Source: Egaibacter sp046050465 (GTDB lineage Bacteria > Pseudomonadota > Gammaproteobacteria > Burkholderiales > Burkholderiaceae_C). Taken from it: a stretch of DNA of 64,000 bases. Location: NCBI GenBank assembly GCA_046050465.1, contig JBJOPS010000011.1, positions 36,672 through 100,671 of the forward strand, read 5' to 3'. The translations under genes and the position numbers were made by a program. Below, piece by piece: positions 50,001 to 58,198 of this stretch. The notes beneath the pieces are model-generated. The model saw only the letters and a program-made list of their open reading frames with translations. It had not been told where the DNA came from and ran no database searches. The stretch's first letter is position 1; the number at the start of each line of letters is the position of its first letter.

Positions 50001-52854
50001 TCTGACTTCGCATACCGCGAAGGCATTGCGTGAATACGACAGCGCACTTGGATTGGCCCCTGCCTCTGTCCAGGAAAACCGCCTGTCGCAAGACCTGAAA
50101 GCCAGGCGCAAACAAACAGCTGAAGATAACTGCATTCAGATCGTCAATGCCAAAGAGCACAACCTCAAGTCCCTGAGTGTCAACATCCCGCGGGGCAAAT
50201 TCAATGTAATCACGGGCGTATCAGGCTCAGGCAAATCCACATTGGCCTTTGACATTCTTTTCAACGAAGGTCAGCGCCGCTATCTGGAGTCGCTTAACGC
50301 CTATGCCCGCAGCATTGTGCAGCCCGCGGGTCGGCCCGAGGTGGACGCTGTTTATGGCATCCCGCCAACCGTAGCCATTGAACAGCGGCTATCGCGCGGG
50401 GGGCGCAAAAGTACGGTTGGTACGACGACCGAGGTCTGGCATTTTCTTCGCCTGCTGTACGTCAAACTTGGCGTGCAGCACTGCATTCATGATGGTGCTG
50501 CGGTACAGCCGCAAACAACAGACAGCATCGTGCAACAACTGTTGGCGAACTTTCGGGGCCAGCACATCGGGCTTCTGGCCCCCCTGGTGCTGAACCGAAA
50601 GGGTGTTTATACAGAGCTGGCTGACTGGGCACGCCCTCGTGGCTATACCCACCTGCGAGTCGATGGCAACTTTCTACCGACCACCTCATTTCCGAGGATA
50701 GACCGCTTCAAGGAACACACAATTGAGCTGCCAGTGGCGAGCCTGGATGTCACACCAGAAACTGAAGGCTTGCTCAGGGACGTCCTGGCTACGGCGCTGG
50801 TGCACGGCAAAGGCGTCGTTCACGTGCTGAGCCAGTTGACCGGTCTTCGAGCCGCCATGATGACTGGCGCGTTGACCCAATCCATTGGCCAATTGCAAGT
50901 GTTCTCCACCAAAAGAGCATGCCCGGTCTGCAGCACCAGCTACGCAGAACTTGATCCACGCCTGTTCAGCTACAACAGCAAACACGGCTGGTGCCCCGAA
51001 TGTGTGGGCACCGGTGTGTGCCTGACCAAAGAGCAGCGCAAGGTCTTTGACGACTCGGTGCGTGACGATGACAACAAGGGGCGTGAACAGACTTTCGCTG
51101 AGCCCGAGATTGAAGATCTGGCAAATGCAACTTGCCCCGCCTGCCAGGGAACACGACTCAATGCAACTGCACGGGCTGTGAAATTCGGGGATGCGCATGC
51201 CATTACCGAACTGGCCGGCATGACTGTGACTGACATCAGAAAATGGGTTGAAGCGCTCGATATAAAAGGGAAAATGAGTCAACGTGCAGGGGAAATTGCG
51301 CGAGACCTGATTCCGGAAATTCGCAGCCGCCTCAGGTTTCTGGAAGAGGTTGGTCTGGGCTACCTCACACTGGACCGAGCAGCCCCCACGCTCAGCGGCG
51401 GAGAAGCTCAACGCATCCGCCTGGCGGCGCAATTGGGCAGCAACCTGCAAGGTGTGTGCTATGTGCTGGACGAGCCAACAATCGGTTTGCATCCACGGGA
51501 CAACAAAATACTGTTGAGTGCGATGAAAAACCTTAGCGACAAGGGCAACACACTGGTGGTGGTAGAACATGACGAAGACACCATTCGCCACGCGCAGCAC
51601 ATCATCGATATTGGCCCCAGTGCAGGCAAACGGGGTGGACGTCTCGTCGCACAAGGGGTGGTGAATGACATCCAGAAAGTTCAAGATTCGCAAACTGGCC
51701 GCTACCTGTTGCACGCCATGAAACATCCGGTACAGCCGAGACGGGCTGTCGAGCAGACATCCGCCAGTCCTCAAAACGCCGAAACCATGCAACGCTGGCT
51801 CAGCGTTTTCGGTGCAAATCTCCACAACCTGCAATCGGTGGATGCACAGATCCCACTGCAACGTCTCGTCGCTGTAACGGGGGTTTCAGGCTCGGGCAAG
51901 TCCACCCTGGCCAGAGACGTCTTGTTAGCCAACGTGCAGGTTGCCGTCGCCAGGCACAGCACCAAAGCGGGTCGAGATGCCCTGGCGGCAGGAGAAAAAA
52001 TAACATGGACAAACTGCACATCGCTTAGCGGCCATGAATCAGTGGATCGGGTTCTCGAAGTGGACCAGACTCCCATCGGCAAAACACCGCGCAGTTGTCC
52101 TGCCACCTACATCGGGTTTTGGGATGCCATCCGCAAACTGTTCGCCGAAACACTGGAGGCCCGTGCACGGGGCTACGCCTCTAACCGATTCAGCTTCAAC
52201 ACCGGGGAAGGCCGTTGCCCTTCCTGTGAAGGACAAGGCATTCGAACGATTGGCATGAGTTTCCTGCCCGACGTAAAAGTGTTGTGCGAAACCTGTCATG
52301 GCGCCCGTTTCAACCCGGAAACACTGGCTGTCACGTGGCGCGGGAAAAATATAGGTGATGTGTTGCAGATGGAAGTCGATGAGGCCGTGGACTTCTTTGC
52401 GGCCATGCCCAATATCGGCCACCCTTTGCAACTACTGAAAGACGTGGGGCTGGGATACCTGACGCTGGGGCAGCCTTCTCCAACGCTAAGTGGCGGCGAA
52501 GCACAACGCATCAAACTGGTCACCGAGCTCAGCAAGGTGCGGGACGACATCACGCGACGGGGGCAGAAAGCGCCGCATACCTTGTATGTACTGGACGAGC
52601 CCACAGTCGGGTTACACATGGCAGACGTCGAAAAACTCACCCACGTGCTGCATCGATTGGTAGACGGTGGCCATAGCGTGGTGGTGATCGAGCATGACCT
52701 TGACGTGATCGCTGAAGCTGACTGGGTGATCGATCTTGGACCTGATGGCGGCCAGGCGGGGGGCCGCATAGTGGCCGCAGCCACGCCGCAAAACGTGGTC
52801 AAACTCGGTACCCACACCGGGCAAGCGCTGCGCCCTGTGCTGGCTCGCAGTTGA
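47029..52854 (+). CDS. uvrA: Giant tandem UvrA: two complete UvrA units in one polypeptide
   Basis: 1941 residues from the ATG at 47029 (MTQGFIRIRGARQHNLKNLD), about twice a normal UvrA (about 940). Four ABC cassettes: Walker A GPSGSGKSS (about residue 34), GVSGSGKST (about 680), GVSGSGKST (about 1062) and GVSGSGKST (about 1617); signatures LSGGEVQR (about 527) and LSGGEAQR (about 882, 1454, 1819). Each half has CxxC zinc modules, including CATCGGSGFEH...CPDCHGKR and CPSCEGQGIRT...CETCHGAR. UvrA works as a homodimer in damage recognition; this is effectively a single-chain dimer. A standard uvrA presumably exists elsewhere. No LexA box seen upstream, unlike uvrB. Confidence 0.93.
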   Translation: MTQGFIRIRGARQHNLKNLDLDIRTGELTVVTGPSGSGKSSLVFDTLFAEGQRRYVETFSAYARQFLDRMDKPAVDKVEGVPPAIAIDQTNPVRSSRSTVGTMTEINDHLKLLFARSGHLFDQETAQTVRSDTPETIYAQCQERVGPGDARLAVTFPVELPADTNAQQIEQWLSVSGYTKIQAQREVHVRLDANGRQDIAGTRRKVLDVVADRFRWSNTEPARVVEAIETALKRGGGRVNVYCLQDNQPEDVWKFSTGLHCPQSDLRYTTPIPSMFSFNSAVGACETCRGFGRVIGVDYGLVIPNDKLTLRAGAIKPMQTPAWQECQDDLMRHAEAAGIPRDTPYCKLTAEQQHWVIHGSPNWNGKWDQQWFGVHRFFEYLETKSYKMHIRVLLSKYRSYTPCDSCEGARLKTESLLWRIGSKADADSVLEPEKRFMPHGVKWTRGQLEALPGLCIHDLMLLPVDRLRRFFQSMQNVQTSASPVLNATNKGGDAQALKLLFEEIFTRLKYLCDVGIGYLTLDRQSRTLSGGEVQRINLTTALGTSLVNTLFVLDEPSIGLHPRDMHRIIEAMQRLRDAGNTLVVVEHDPAVMLAADRMIDMGPGPGERGGQIVFDGSTQDLRRAETLTGAYLGGRKQVGMGFKRLVADHSPRLILERATEHNLKHVTVEFPLQRLVCVTGVSGSGKSTLIQDVLAPALMRHFGKSTEAPGKHDRLLGAEQLGDVVFVDQSPIGKTTRSNPVSYVGAWDAIREIFANAPLARQRSYTAGKFSTNSGDGRCATCGGSGFEHVEMQFLSDVYLRCPDCHGKRYRPEILEVTIERAIPASLTAAARTVTVNVADVLQLTVSEAVAIFSVDREIIRALQPIVDVGLEYVKLGQPVPTLSGGEAQRLKLAGFLADAAKNTTASKQATARRGTLFMFDEPTTGLHFDDIAKLMRAMRKLLDAGHSLLVIEHNLDVIRASDWLIDLGPEGGDAGGEVVAIGTPEEVRLHLTSHTAKALREYDSALGLAPASVQENRLSQDLKARRKQTAEDNCIQIVNAKEHNLKSLSVNIPRGKFNVITGVSGSGKSTLAFDILFNEGQRRYLESLNAYARSIVQPAGRPEVDAVYGIPPTVAIEQRLSRGGRKSTVGTTTEVWHFLRLLYVKLGVQHCIHDGAAVQPQTTDSIVQQLLANFRGQHIGLLAPLVLNRKGVYTELADWARPRGYTHLRVDGNFLPTTSFPRIDRFKEHTIELPVASLDVTPETEGLLRDVLATALVHGKGVVHVLSQLTGLRAAMMTGALTQSIGQLQVFSTKRACPVCSTSYAELDPRLFSYNSKHGWCPECVGTGVCLTKEQRKVFDDSVRDDDNKGREQTFAEPEIEDLANATCPACQGTRLNATARAVKFGDAHAITELAGMTVTDIRKWVEALDIKGKMSQRAGEIARDLIPEIRSRLRFLEEVGLGYLTLDRAAPTLSGGEAQRIRLAAQLGSNLQGVCYVLDEPTIGLHPRDNKILLSAMKNLSDKGNTLVVVEHDEDTIRHAQHIIDIGPSAGKRGGRLVAQGVVNDIQKVQDSQTGRYLLHAMKHPVQPRRAVEQTSASPQNAETMQRWLSVFGANLHNLQSVDAQIPLQRLVAVTGVSGSGKSTLARDVLLANVQVAVARHSTKAGRDALAAGEKITWTNCTSLSGHESVDRVLEVDQTPIGKTPRSCPATYIGFWDAIRKLFAETLEARARGYASNRFSFNTGEGRCPSCEGQGIRTIGMSFLPDVKVLCETCHGARFNPETLAVTWRGKNIGDVLQMEVDEAVDFFAAMPNIGHPLQLLKDVGLGYLTLGQPSPTLSGGEAQRIKLVTELSKVRDDITRRGQKAPHTLYVLDEPTVGLHMADVEKLTHVLHRLVDGGHSVVVIEHDLDVIAEADWVIDLGPDGGQAGGRIVAAATPQNVVKLGTHTGQALRPVLARS

Positions 52855-52858
52855 CCCT

Positions 52859-53449
52859 CTACGCACAATGCCGTGAACGTGCGGGAGTGCTTGCCGCAAC
52901 CGGGGCGAGCCTGCACCGCAAAAATGCTGCTACTGCGATGATCCCGATGCCCGTCAACTCCAGCAAAACGTTTATGCGCAACCCATCAAAAGAAATACCC
53001 AGCAAATGATCGATGTGGTGAAACGACGCAGCTCGAATGACTACAAACACCATCAGAAAGACAAACCCAATAGCTGCACTGCGGGCATATTGATCGAGAT
53101 GAAGCAGCCGGTTTTGCAACCAGCCCGCCAGGACCAACCCAGTCAATGCCAGCCACCCGATGAATATGACCTGCACCAAGCGGCGGCGTGCATACCATCC
53201 ACTCGCATGAGCAAAATCCCGCATGACCTGGGTCAACCAGCTCTGCAAATCGAGCTGCTTATTGACACCCAGCACAGCCATAGTCACTGCCAGAAACAAC
53301 CAAAACTGCCTGTGAGGTCCCGCCCGGGCCTTACAGGTGCTCAAGCAGCAAAAGACAAATGCTGCTGCGTAGGCAACCACCGTGATCCAGCCGAACAGGC
53401 TTGGATCACCGATGCCTGGTTCCCAGCGCCCCTGAGCAGATGCGGCCAT
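52859..53449 (-). CDS. Multi-pass membrane protein, unknown
   Basis: 196 residues, about five transmembrane helices: FGWITVVAYAAAFVFCC, FWLFLAVTMAVLGVNKQLDL, LVQVIFIGWLALTGLVLAGWL, AAIGFVFLMVFVVIRAASF, VLLELTGIGIIAVAAFL. A conserved-looking polar stretch NKQLDLQSWLTQVMRD lies between helices 2 and 3. No family recognised. It starts 8 bp after the prfC stop, so it is probably co-transcribed with prfC; its 3' end abuts the double uvrA convergently (4 bp). Confidence 0.75.
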   Translation of the reverse strand: MAASAQGRWEPGIGDPSLFGWITVVAYAAAFVFCCLSTCKARAGPHRQFWLFLAVTMAVLGVNKQLDLQSWLTQVMRDFAHASGWYARRRLVQVIFIGWLALTGLVLAGWLQNRLLHLDQYARSAAIGFVFLMVFVVIRAASFHHIDHLLGISFDGLRINVLLELTGIGIIAVAAFLRCRLAPVAASTPARSRHCA

Positions 53450-53457
53450 GGCGCCCC

Positions 53458-55098
53458 TTATCCTGCCGACTGAAGCGCCAGACCAGCGTGCTCGCGCAGA
53501 GGATGGAAATGAATTTTGGGAAATCGCTCCTGCGCCAGGCGCACGTCATATTGCGAGGTGGTCAGATAGGCCAGGGTGTTGGCCGCATCTTGAGCCATTC
53601 GCATCGGATAGGCACTCACAAAAGCAGTTAATTCAGCCGCAGAGTCGGCCGTTATCCAGCGCGCACCGGTGTACTGGCTACTCTCCAGACGAATGTCTGC
53701 ATCGTATTCACTTTTCAGGCGATGCTGTACTACTTCAAATTGCAGCTGCCCAACTGCACCCAACAGCATGTTGCCGCCCGCCTCTGGACGAAAAACCTGA
53801 ATGGCACCTTCCTCACCCAACTGGGCCAGACCTTGCTGCAGCTGTTTGGTACGCAACGGATTTTTCAGTACAACAGTCATAAACAATTCGGGTGCAAAAA
53901 ACGGGAGACCTGTGAACTGCAGACTCAAACTGCCATCCGTTATCGTGTCGCCCAGCTGCACACCGCCGTGGGTAGTAAAGCCCACAATATCGCCGGCATA
54001 AGCCTCCTGCACAGCCTCACGCCGCTGGCTCATGAAAGTCACCACACTGGTAGGGCGCAGCTCTTTGCCGGTGCGTATCACCTTGAGTTTCATGCCTGGC
54101 GAGTACTTGCCCGAAGCCATGCGCACAAAGGCGATACGGTCGCGGTGCGACGGATCCATGTTGGCCTGCACTTTAAAGACAACGCCCGAGAAAAAATGGT
54201 CCTCGGGGCGAACCTCCCGAGCCACAGGCAGCTTGTTGACAGCCAGCGAGCTGGTTCTGGGCTGAGGCGAGGGCGCCAGGTCCACGAGCGCATTCAAAAC
54301 CTCCATGACCCCAAAATTGTTGACGCCAGAACCAAAGAAAACGGGTGTTTGTTTACCGGCGAGAAATGCTGCGTGATCCCATTTGGGGGAGGCACCGACA
54401 GCCAGTTCCATGCTTTCCATTGCCGTTTGGAACTCGTGCCCGAACCTTTGCAGCAAGGCATCCTGACTGGAAAGCGCGATGGCATCAAAATCCTGGGGCA
54501 ACCGCTCGCTGCCAGATTCAAACACAGTCATGGCCTGCGTGCGCAAATTGATAATGCCGCCAAAAGTTTTACCCTGACCCACTGGCCAGGTCATGGGCAC
54601 ACAAGGCATACCCAGCTCACGCTCTATCTCGTCCAGAATGTCCAGCGGCTCACGCACTTCCCGGTCCATTTTGTTGACAAAAGTAATGATGGGCGTGTTG
54701 CGCTGACGACAAACCTCGATCAGGCGGCGAGTCTGTGCTTCAACGCCATTGGCAGCGTCAATCACCATCAAGGCCGAGTCCACGGCTGTAAGCACCCTAT
54801 AAGTATCCTCGCTGAAATCTTTATGGCCAGGCGTATCCAGCAGGTTGATCACATGATCGCGGTACAGCATTTGCATCACGCTGGATGCAACCGAAATGCC
54901 ACGTTGCTTCTCGATCTCCATCCAGTCAGACGTGGCATGCCGAGTGGCTTTGCGTGCCTTGACCGAGCCGGCAATCTGGATCGCCCCCGAAAACAGCAGC
55001 AACTTCTCGGTCAGCGTGGTCTTGCCCGCATCGGGGTGCGAAATAATGGCAAACGTTCTTCTTCGCCGCGTTTCTTCCAGGTATGAGTGGTTTGTCAT
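53458..55098 (-). CDS. prfC: Peptide chain release factor 3
   Basis: 546 residues. Translational GTPase with G1 SHPDAGKTTLTEKLLLFSG, G3 LDTPGHKDFSEDTYRVL, G4 VNKMDRE, and RF3-specific regions VGQGKTFGGIINL and VGQLQFEVVQHRLKSEYDADIRLE. It recycles RF1/RF2 from the ribosome. Upstream DNA (55119-55134) carries ATGTAC twice; significance unknown. Confidence 0.96.
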   Translation of the reverse strand: MTNHSYLEETRRRRTFAIISHPDAGKTTLTEKLLLFSGAIQIAGSVKARKATRHATSDWMEIEKQRGISVASSVMQMLYRDHVINLLDTPGHKDFSEDTYRVLTAVDSALMVIDAANGVEAQTRRLIEVCRQRNTPIITFVNKMDREVREPLDILDEIERELGMPCVPMTWPVGQGKTFGGIINLRTQAMTVFESGSERLPQDFDAIALSSQDALLQRFGHEFQTAMESMELAVGASPKWDHAAFLAGKQTPVFFGSGVNNFGVMEVLNALVDLAPSPQPRTSSLAVNKLPVAREVRPEDHFFSGVVFKVQANMDPSHRDRIAFVRMASGKYSPGMKLKVIRTGKELRPTSVVTFMSQRREAVQEAYAGDIVGFTTHGGVQLGDTITDGSLSLQFTGLPFFAPELFMTVVLKNPLRTKQLQQGLAQLGEEGAIQVFRPEAGGNMLLGAVGQLQFEVVQHRLKSEYDADIRLESSQYTGARWITADSAAELTAFVSAYPMRMAQDAANTLAYLTTSQYDVRLAQERFPKIHFHPLREHAGLALQSAG

Positions 55099-55244
55099 CA
55101 GGATAAATCAATCGTTATGTACACGTTCATGTACCCCTCGATTATCGACGGGTGGACACCGACACCGACACCGATACGTATTAAACTCAAGCCTGCCTGC
55201 TTTGCGCCTATCAGGCCAGGGCAAAATCTGCCCCGCAAAAACAT

Positions 55245-55658
55245 ATGCAAATCCTTCAACCGCCCGGATGGGCATTCGCCAAAGGCTATGCCAATGGCAT
55301 CGCTGTGCGTGGCACCCAAGTCTACGTTGGTGGCCAAATTGGCTGGAACGAACAACAACAGTTTGAAACTGATGACTTCATCGCCCAGACCGCGCAGACA
55401 CTACAGAACATTGTGGCTGTGCTTAAAGAAGCCGGCGCCGGCCCCGAGCACATGGTGCGCATGACCTGGTATATCCTGGACCGCGTGGAGTACAACGCCC
55501 GGCTCAAAGAGCTCGGCCATATCTACCGCCAAATCATGGGCCGCAACTTCCCGGCCATGACCTGTGTGCAGGTCGCCGCACTGGTCGAAGCACGGGCCAG
55601 GGTGGAAATCGAAGTCACCGCAGTGTTGCCCGACACCTTGCCAACGCCGGCGCGGTGA
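55245..55658 (+). CDS. RidA-family (YjgF) protein
   Basis: 137 residues. RidA fold features: GYANGIAVRGTQVYVGGQIGW, QTLQNIVAVLKEAGAGPEHMVRMTWYI, and NFPAMTCVQVAALVEARARVEIEVTAV with the Arg that in RidA binds the substrate carboxylate. RidA proteins deaminate reactive enamines/imines. It converges on the acyl-CoA-binding protein gene with only 5 bp between. The 146-bp region upstream contains a 6-bp ACACCG tandem run near 55156-55175 and nothing else clear. Confidence 0.88.
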   Translation: MQILQPPGWAFAKGYANGIAVRGTQVYVGGQIGWNEQQQFETDDFIAQTAQTLQNIVAVLKEAGAGPEHMVRMTWYILDRVEYNARLKELGHIYRQIMGRNFPAMTCVQVAALVEARARVEIEVTAVLPDTLPTPAR

Positions 55659-55663
55659 AAAAG

Positions 55664-55918
55664 TCAGCTTAAAGACCCAACCAGCTCCACATATTGCTGC
55701 ATGGCATCGTCCCTTGTCATGCCCTTGACGCCGGCCCATGCCTCCCATTTGGCGCGACCCACCAAATCGCTAAAGCCTGGTTTCTTCTCGGTGTTGTCGC
55801 CCACACTCCCCTGCTTGTAAAACGCATAGAGCCTCAGCAAGGTAGCGTTATCCGGTCGCTCGGACAGGTTTTTGGAATTGGCAACAGCTGTCTCGAACTC
55901 TTCAATCAGTGCCGACAT
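55664..55918 (-). CDS. Acyl-CoA-binding protein
   Basis: 84 residues, a complete ACBP domain: FETAVANSKNLSERPDNATLLRLYAFYKQGSVGDN and KPGFSDLVGRAKWEAWAGVKGMTRDDAMQQYVELV, with the Tyr/Lys residues of the acyl-CoA site (YAFYKQ, KWEAW). These four-helix proteins buffer long-chain acyl-CoA; in bacteria they occur in a subset of proteobacteria. Single gene on its strand. Confidence 0.92.
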   Translation of the reverse strand: MSALIEEFETAVANSKNLSERPDNATLLRLYAFYKQGSVGDNTEKKPGFSDLVGRAKWEAWAGVKGMTRDDAMQQYVELVGSLS

Positions 55919-56229
55919 GATCTCTCTCCACGAAGAAATTGAAATTAACCGGGAATGGACTGCTCAACCCGCCCTAGTGTAAACATCAACCAGCCTCATC
56001 CCAGACAGAACACCAAACCCGCTACAGCACGGAGAACTTCACGACCCATTACCCTGGACATGCAGGTAAAACACACTAAATTTACACGATCCCGGGAGCC
56101 ACGCCCGCGGCAAGAGCCAGGCCAAGCCTTCCAGCGGTGATAATCCCAAGAGATTCAAGCACCTTTTTCCGCATGCCCAAGACCCGCACGCATAACCCCA
56201 TGACTAACCCAGGTTTGGTTCCCAACGCC
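55919..56229. other. 311-bp region without a convincing gene
   Basis: Both strands were read: short open frames exist but lack ribosome binding sites or recognisable domains. It should contain the promoters for the leftward acyl-CoA-binding protein and the rightward nucleotidyltransferase. No repeat copy or terminator is seen. It marks the boundary of the polysaccharide/toxin-antitoxin region. Confidence 0.5.
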
Positions 56230-56529
56230 ATGCGACTTGACGATACGACCCGTGACATCATCAAATCCGAGATTGCCAGCTTGCTGGGTGCGGATGCCGT
56301 CGTGCGCTTGTTCGGCAGCCGAGTTGATGATTCCCAGCGTGGCGGTGATATTGATCTGTTGATCGAGCTCCCTCGGGCGCTGGCTAGTCGCGTACAGGCT
56401 GAGTGCCGCTTGGCGGCTCGTCTGTACATCCGGTTAGGGGGGCAAAAGGTTGACGTGTTGATTAAAGACCCGCGCGACCCGACGCCTGTCATCTATGCGC
56501 AGGCACTTCGCCATGGAGTTGTTCTATGA
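56230..56529 (+). CDS. MNT-type nucleotidyltransferase (MntA-like)
   Basis: 99 residues from the ATG at 56230 (in-frame ATGs at 56173 and 56200 possible; none has a good ribosome binding site). Minimal nucleotidyltransferase motif VRLFGSRVDDSQRGGDIDLLIELP with GSR and the DxD metal pair, then VDVLI with the third Asp. Such proteins act as AMP-transferring antitoxins beside HEPN toxins, or in related two-gene modules. It overlaps a downstream small frame by 4 bp. Confidence 0.82.
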   Translation: MRLDDTTRDIIKSEIASLLGADAVVRLFGSRVDDSQRGGDIDLLIELPRALASRVQAECRLAARLYIRLGGQKVDVLIKDPRDPTPVIYAQALRHGVVL

Positions 56530-56695
56530 GATCCCTGGGCGACAAACTATTGCGTGCCATGCTAAGTGCCAATCTTGAAAAAACAGGGTCACAGGTGGAT
56601 ATCCTCTTGTTGACGCGTTGCAACAGGCCTTGGACGGCGTTCACGTGCTGATGGAAACGCAGCACCGCATTGCCACCTATGCAAATTCACGGTAA
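56526..56695 (+). pseudogene. Frameshifted partner gene of the MNT nucleotidyltransferase
   Basis: Starting at the ATGA overlap (56526), MRSLGDKLLRAMLSANLEKT is read, continuing GSQVDILLL before the frame ends early at 56651 (41 codons). Shifting by one base near 56600-56615 gives DALQQALDGVHVLMETQHRI and ATYANSR to a TAA at 56695. The two pieces join as one helical protein of about 56 residues. I infer a disrupted small partner; the family is not identified with certainty, and the 41-residue version could still be made. Confidence 0.55.
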
Positions 56696-56713
56696 TTCGA
56701 GCCTCACATCACC

Positions 56714-57865
56714 ATGACTGTTCCTGCTCTAACGCCCCCAGCGTCCCCCAAAGTCGCCCTGATCACCGGCATCACCGGGCAGGACGGCTCCTACCTGGCC
56801 GAACTTCTGCTGGAAAAAGGCTATGAAGTACACGGCATCAAGCGCCGCGCCAGCTCATTCAACACCGCACGAGTGGACCACATCTACCAAGACCCGCACG
56901 TCAACAACGCCCGGTTCAAACTGCACTATGGCGACCTCAGCGACACCAGCAACCTCACCCGCATCATCCAGCAAGTGCAACCCGACGAGGTCTACAACCT
57001 CGGCGCCCAAAGCCATGTCGCCGTCTCATTCGAAGCCCCCGAATACACCGCAGACGTAGACGGCATCGGCACCCTGCGCCTGCTCGAAGCCATCCGCATC
57101 CTCGGGCTCCAAAAAAAAACCCGCTTCTACCAAGCCTCCACCTCCGAACTCTACGGCCTGGTGCAGGAAACCCCACAAAAAGAAACCACCCCCTTCTACC
57201 CACGCAGCCCCTACGCCGTGGCCAAGCTTTATGCCTACTGGATCACCGTCAACTACCGTGAAGCCTATGGCATGTATGCCTGCAACGGCATCCTCTTCAA
57301 CCACGAAAGCCCGCGCCGGGGCGAAACCTTCGTCACCCGCAAAATCACCCGCGGCCTGGCCAACATCGCCCAAGGCCTGGAAGACTGCCTCTACATGGGC
57401 AACATGGACGCCCTGCGCGACTGGGGCCACGCCAAAGACTACGTCCGCATGCAATGGATGATGCTGCAGCAGGACAAGCCACAAGACTTTGTCATCGCCA
57501 CCGGCGTGCAATACAGCGTGCGCGACTTCATCACCTGGACCGCAGCCGCCTTGGGAGTCACCGTCAGCTTTGAAGGCCAGGGCATCAACGAAGTAGCGAA
57601 AATCGTAGCCATCAGCGGCGACAACGCCCCCGGCCTGCAAGTGGGCCAGACCATCGTCAAGATCGACCCCCGCTACTTCCGCCCCACCGAGGTCGAAACC
57701 CTGCTGGGCAACCCCGCCAAGGCCAAAACAGAACTGGGCTGGATCCCCGAAATCACCGCACAAAAAATGTGCCAGGAAATGGTCGAACACGACCTCGCCC
57801 AGGCCAAACAACATGCACTGCTCAGGCGGCACGGCTATGCTGTCAATTTGCAGGTAGAGTCGTAA
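56714..57865 (+). CDS. gmd: GDP-mannose 4,6-dehydratase
   Basis: 383 residues, extended SDR: KVALITGITGQDGSYLAELLLEKGYEVHGIKRR, YGDLSDTSNL, FYQASTSELYGLVQETPQKETTPFYPRSPYAVAKLYAYWI (catalytic Ser/Glu and YxxxK), NHESPRRGETFVTRKITR. First step of GDP-L-fucose or GDP-rhamnose synthesis. First sugar gene of the locus; the coding strand is extremely C-rich. It is separated from its pathway partner fcl by a BrnTA pair. Confidence 0.96.
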   Translation: MTVPALTPPASPKVALITGITGQDGSYLAELLLEKGYEVHGIKRRASSFNTARVDHIYQDPHVNNARFKLHYGDLSDTSNLTRIIQQVQPDEVYNLGAQSHVAVSFEAPEYTADVDGIGTLRLLEAIRILGLQKKTRFYQASTSELYGLVQETPQKETTPFYPRSPYAVAKLYAYWITVNYREAYGMYACNGILFNHESPRRGETFVTRKITRGLANIAQGLEDCLYMGNMDALRDWGHAKDYVRMQWMMLQQDKPQDFVIATGVQYSVRDFITWTAAALGVTVSFEGQGINEVAKIVAISGDNAPGLQVGQTIVKIDPRYFRPTEVETLLGNPAKAKTELGWIPEITAQKMCQEMVEHDLAQAKQHALLRRHGYAVNLQVES

Positions 57866-57922
57866 AGATGTGCCGGGACTCCGGGCAAGTCGCTTTCGTA
57901 AAAAACCACTCAGATATTTCGC

Positions 57923-58198
57923 ATGTTCAAGTTTGAATGGGATGAACAGAAAGCCGCAGGCAATTTGTTAAAGCACGGGGTGTCGTTCGACGAAGCAGTC
58001 AGCGTATTTGGCGATGCACAGGCATTGACGTTTTCTGATCCAGATCACAGCGAATCTGAGCACAGAAGTCGAACGTATGGCATCTCCCACACGCCACGAC
58101 TTCTGGTGGTAGTTCATACTGATCGTCGCAATGGCATACGAATCATCAGCGCCAGAAAGGCAACACGATATGAAAAAAGCATCTACGAAAATGGCTGA
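57923..58198 (+). CDS. brnT: BrnT-family ribonuclease toxin
   Basis: 91 residues with the BrnT layout FEWDEQKAAGNLLKHGVSFDEAVSVFGD, FSDPDHSESEHRSRTYGIS and RIISARKATRYEKSIYEN (RelE-like fold, catalytic Arg/Lys/His residues). The toxin cleaves RNA and is neutralised by BrnA. The downstream antitoxin gene overlaps its 3' end by 29 bp. Less GC-rich than the gmd and fcl genes around it. Confidence 0.9.
   Translation: MFKFEWDEQKAAGNLLKHGVSFDEAVSVFGDAQALTFSDPDHSESEHRSRTYGISHTPRLLVVVHTDRRNGIRIISARKATRYEKSIYENG

Noticed and set aside
55119..55175. ATGTAC direct repeat and ACACCG tandem run upstream of prfC and the RidA gene
   Set aside because: Short, imperfect and not matching an operator I can name; too weak for a regulatory call.
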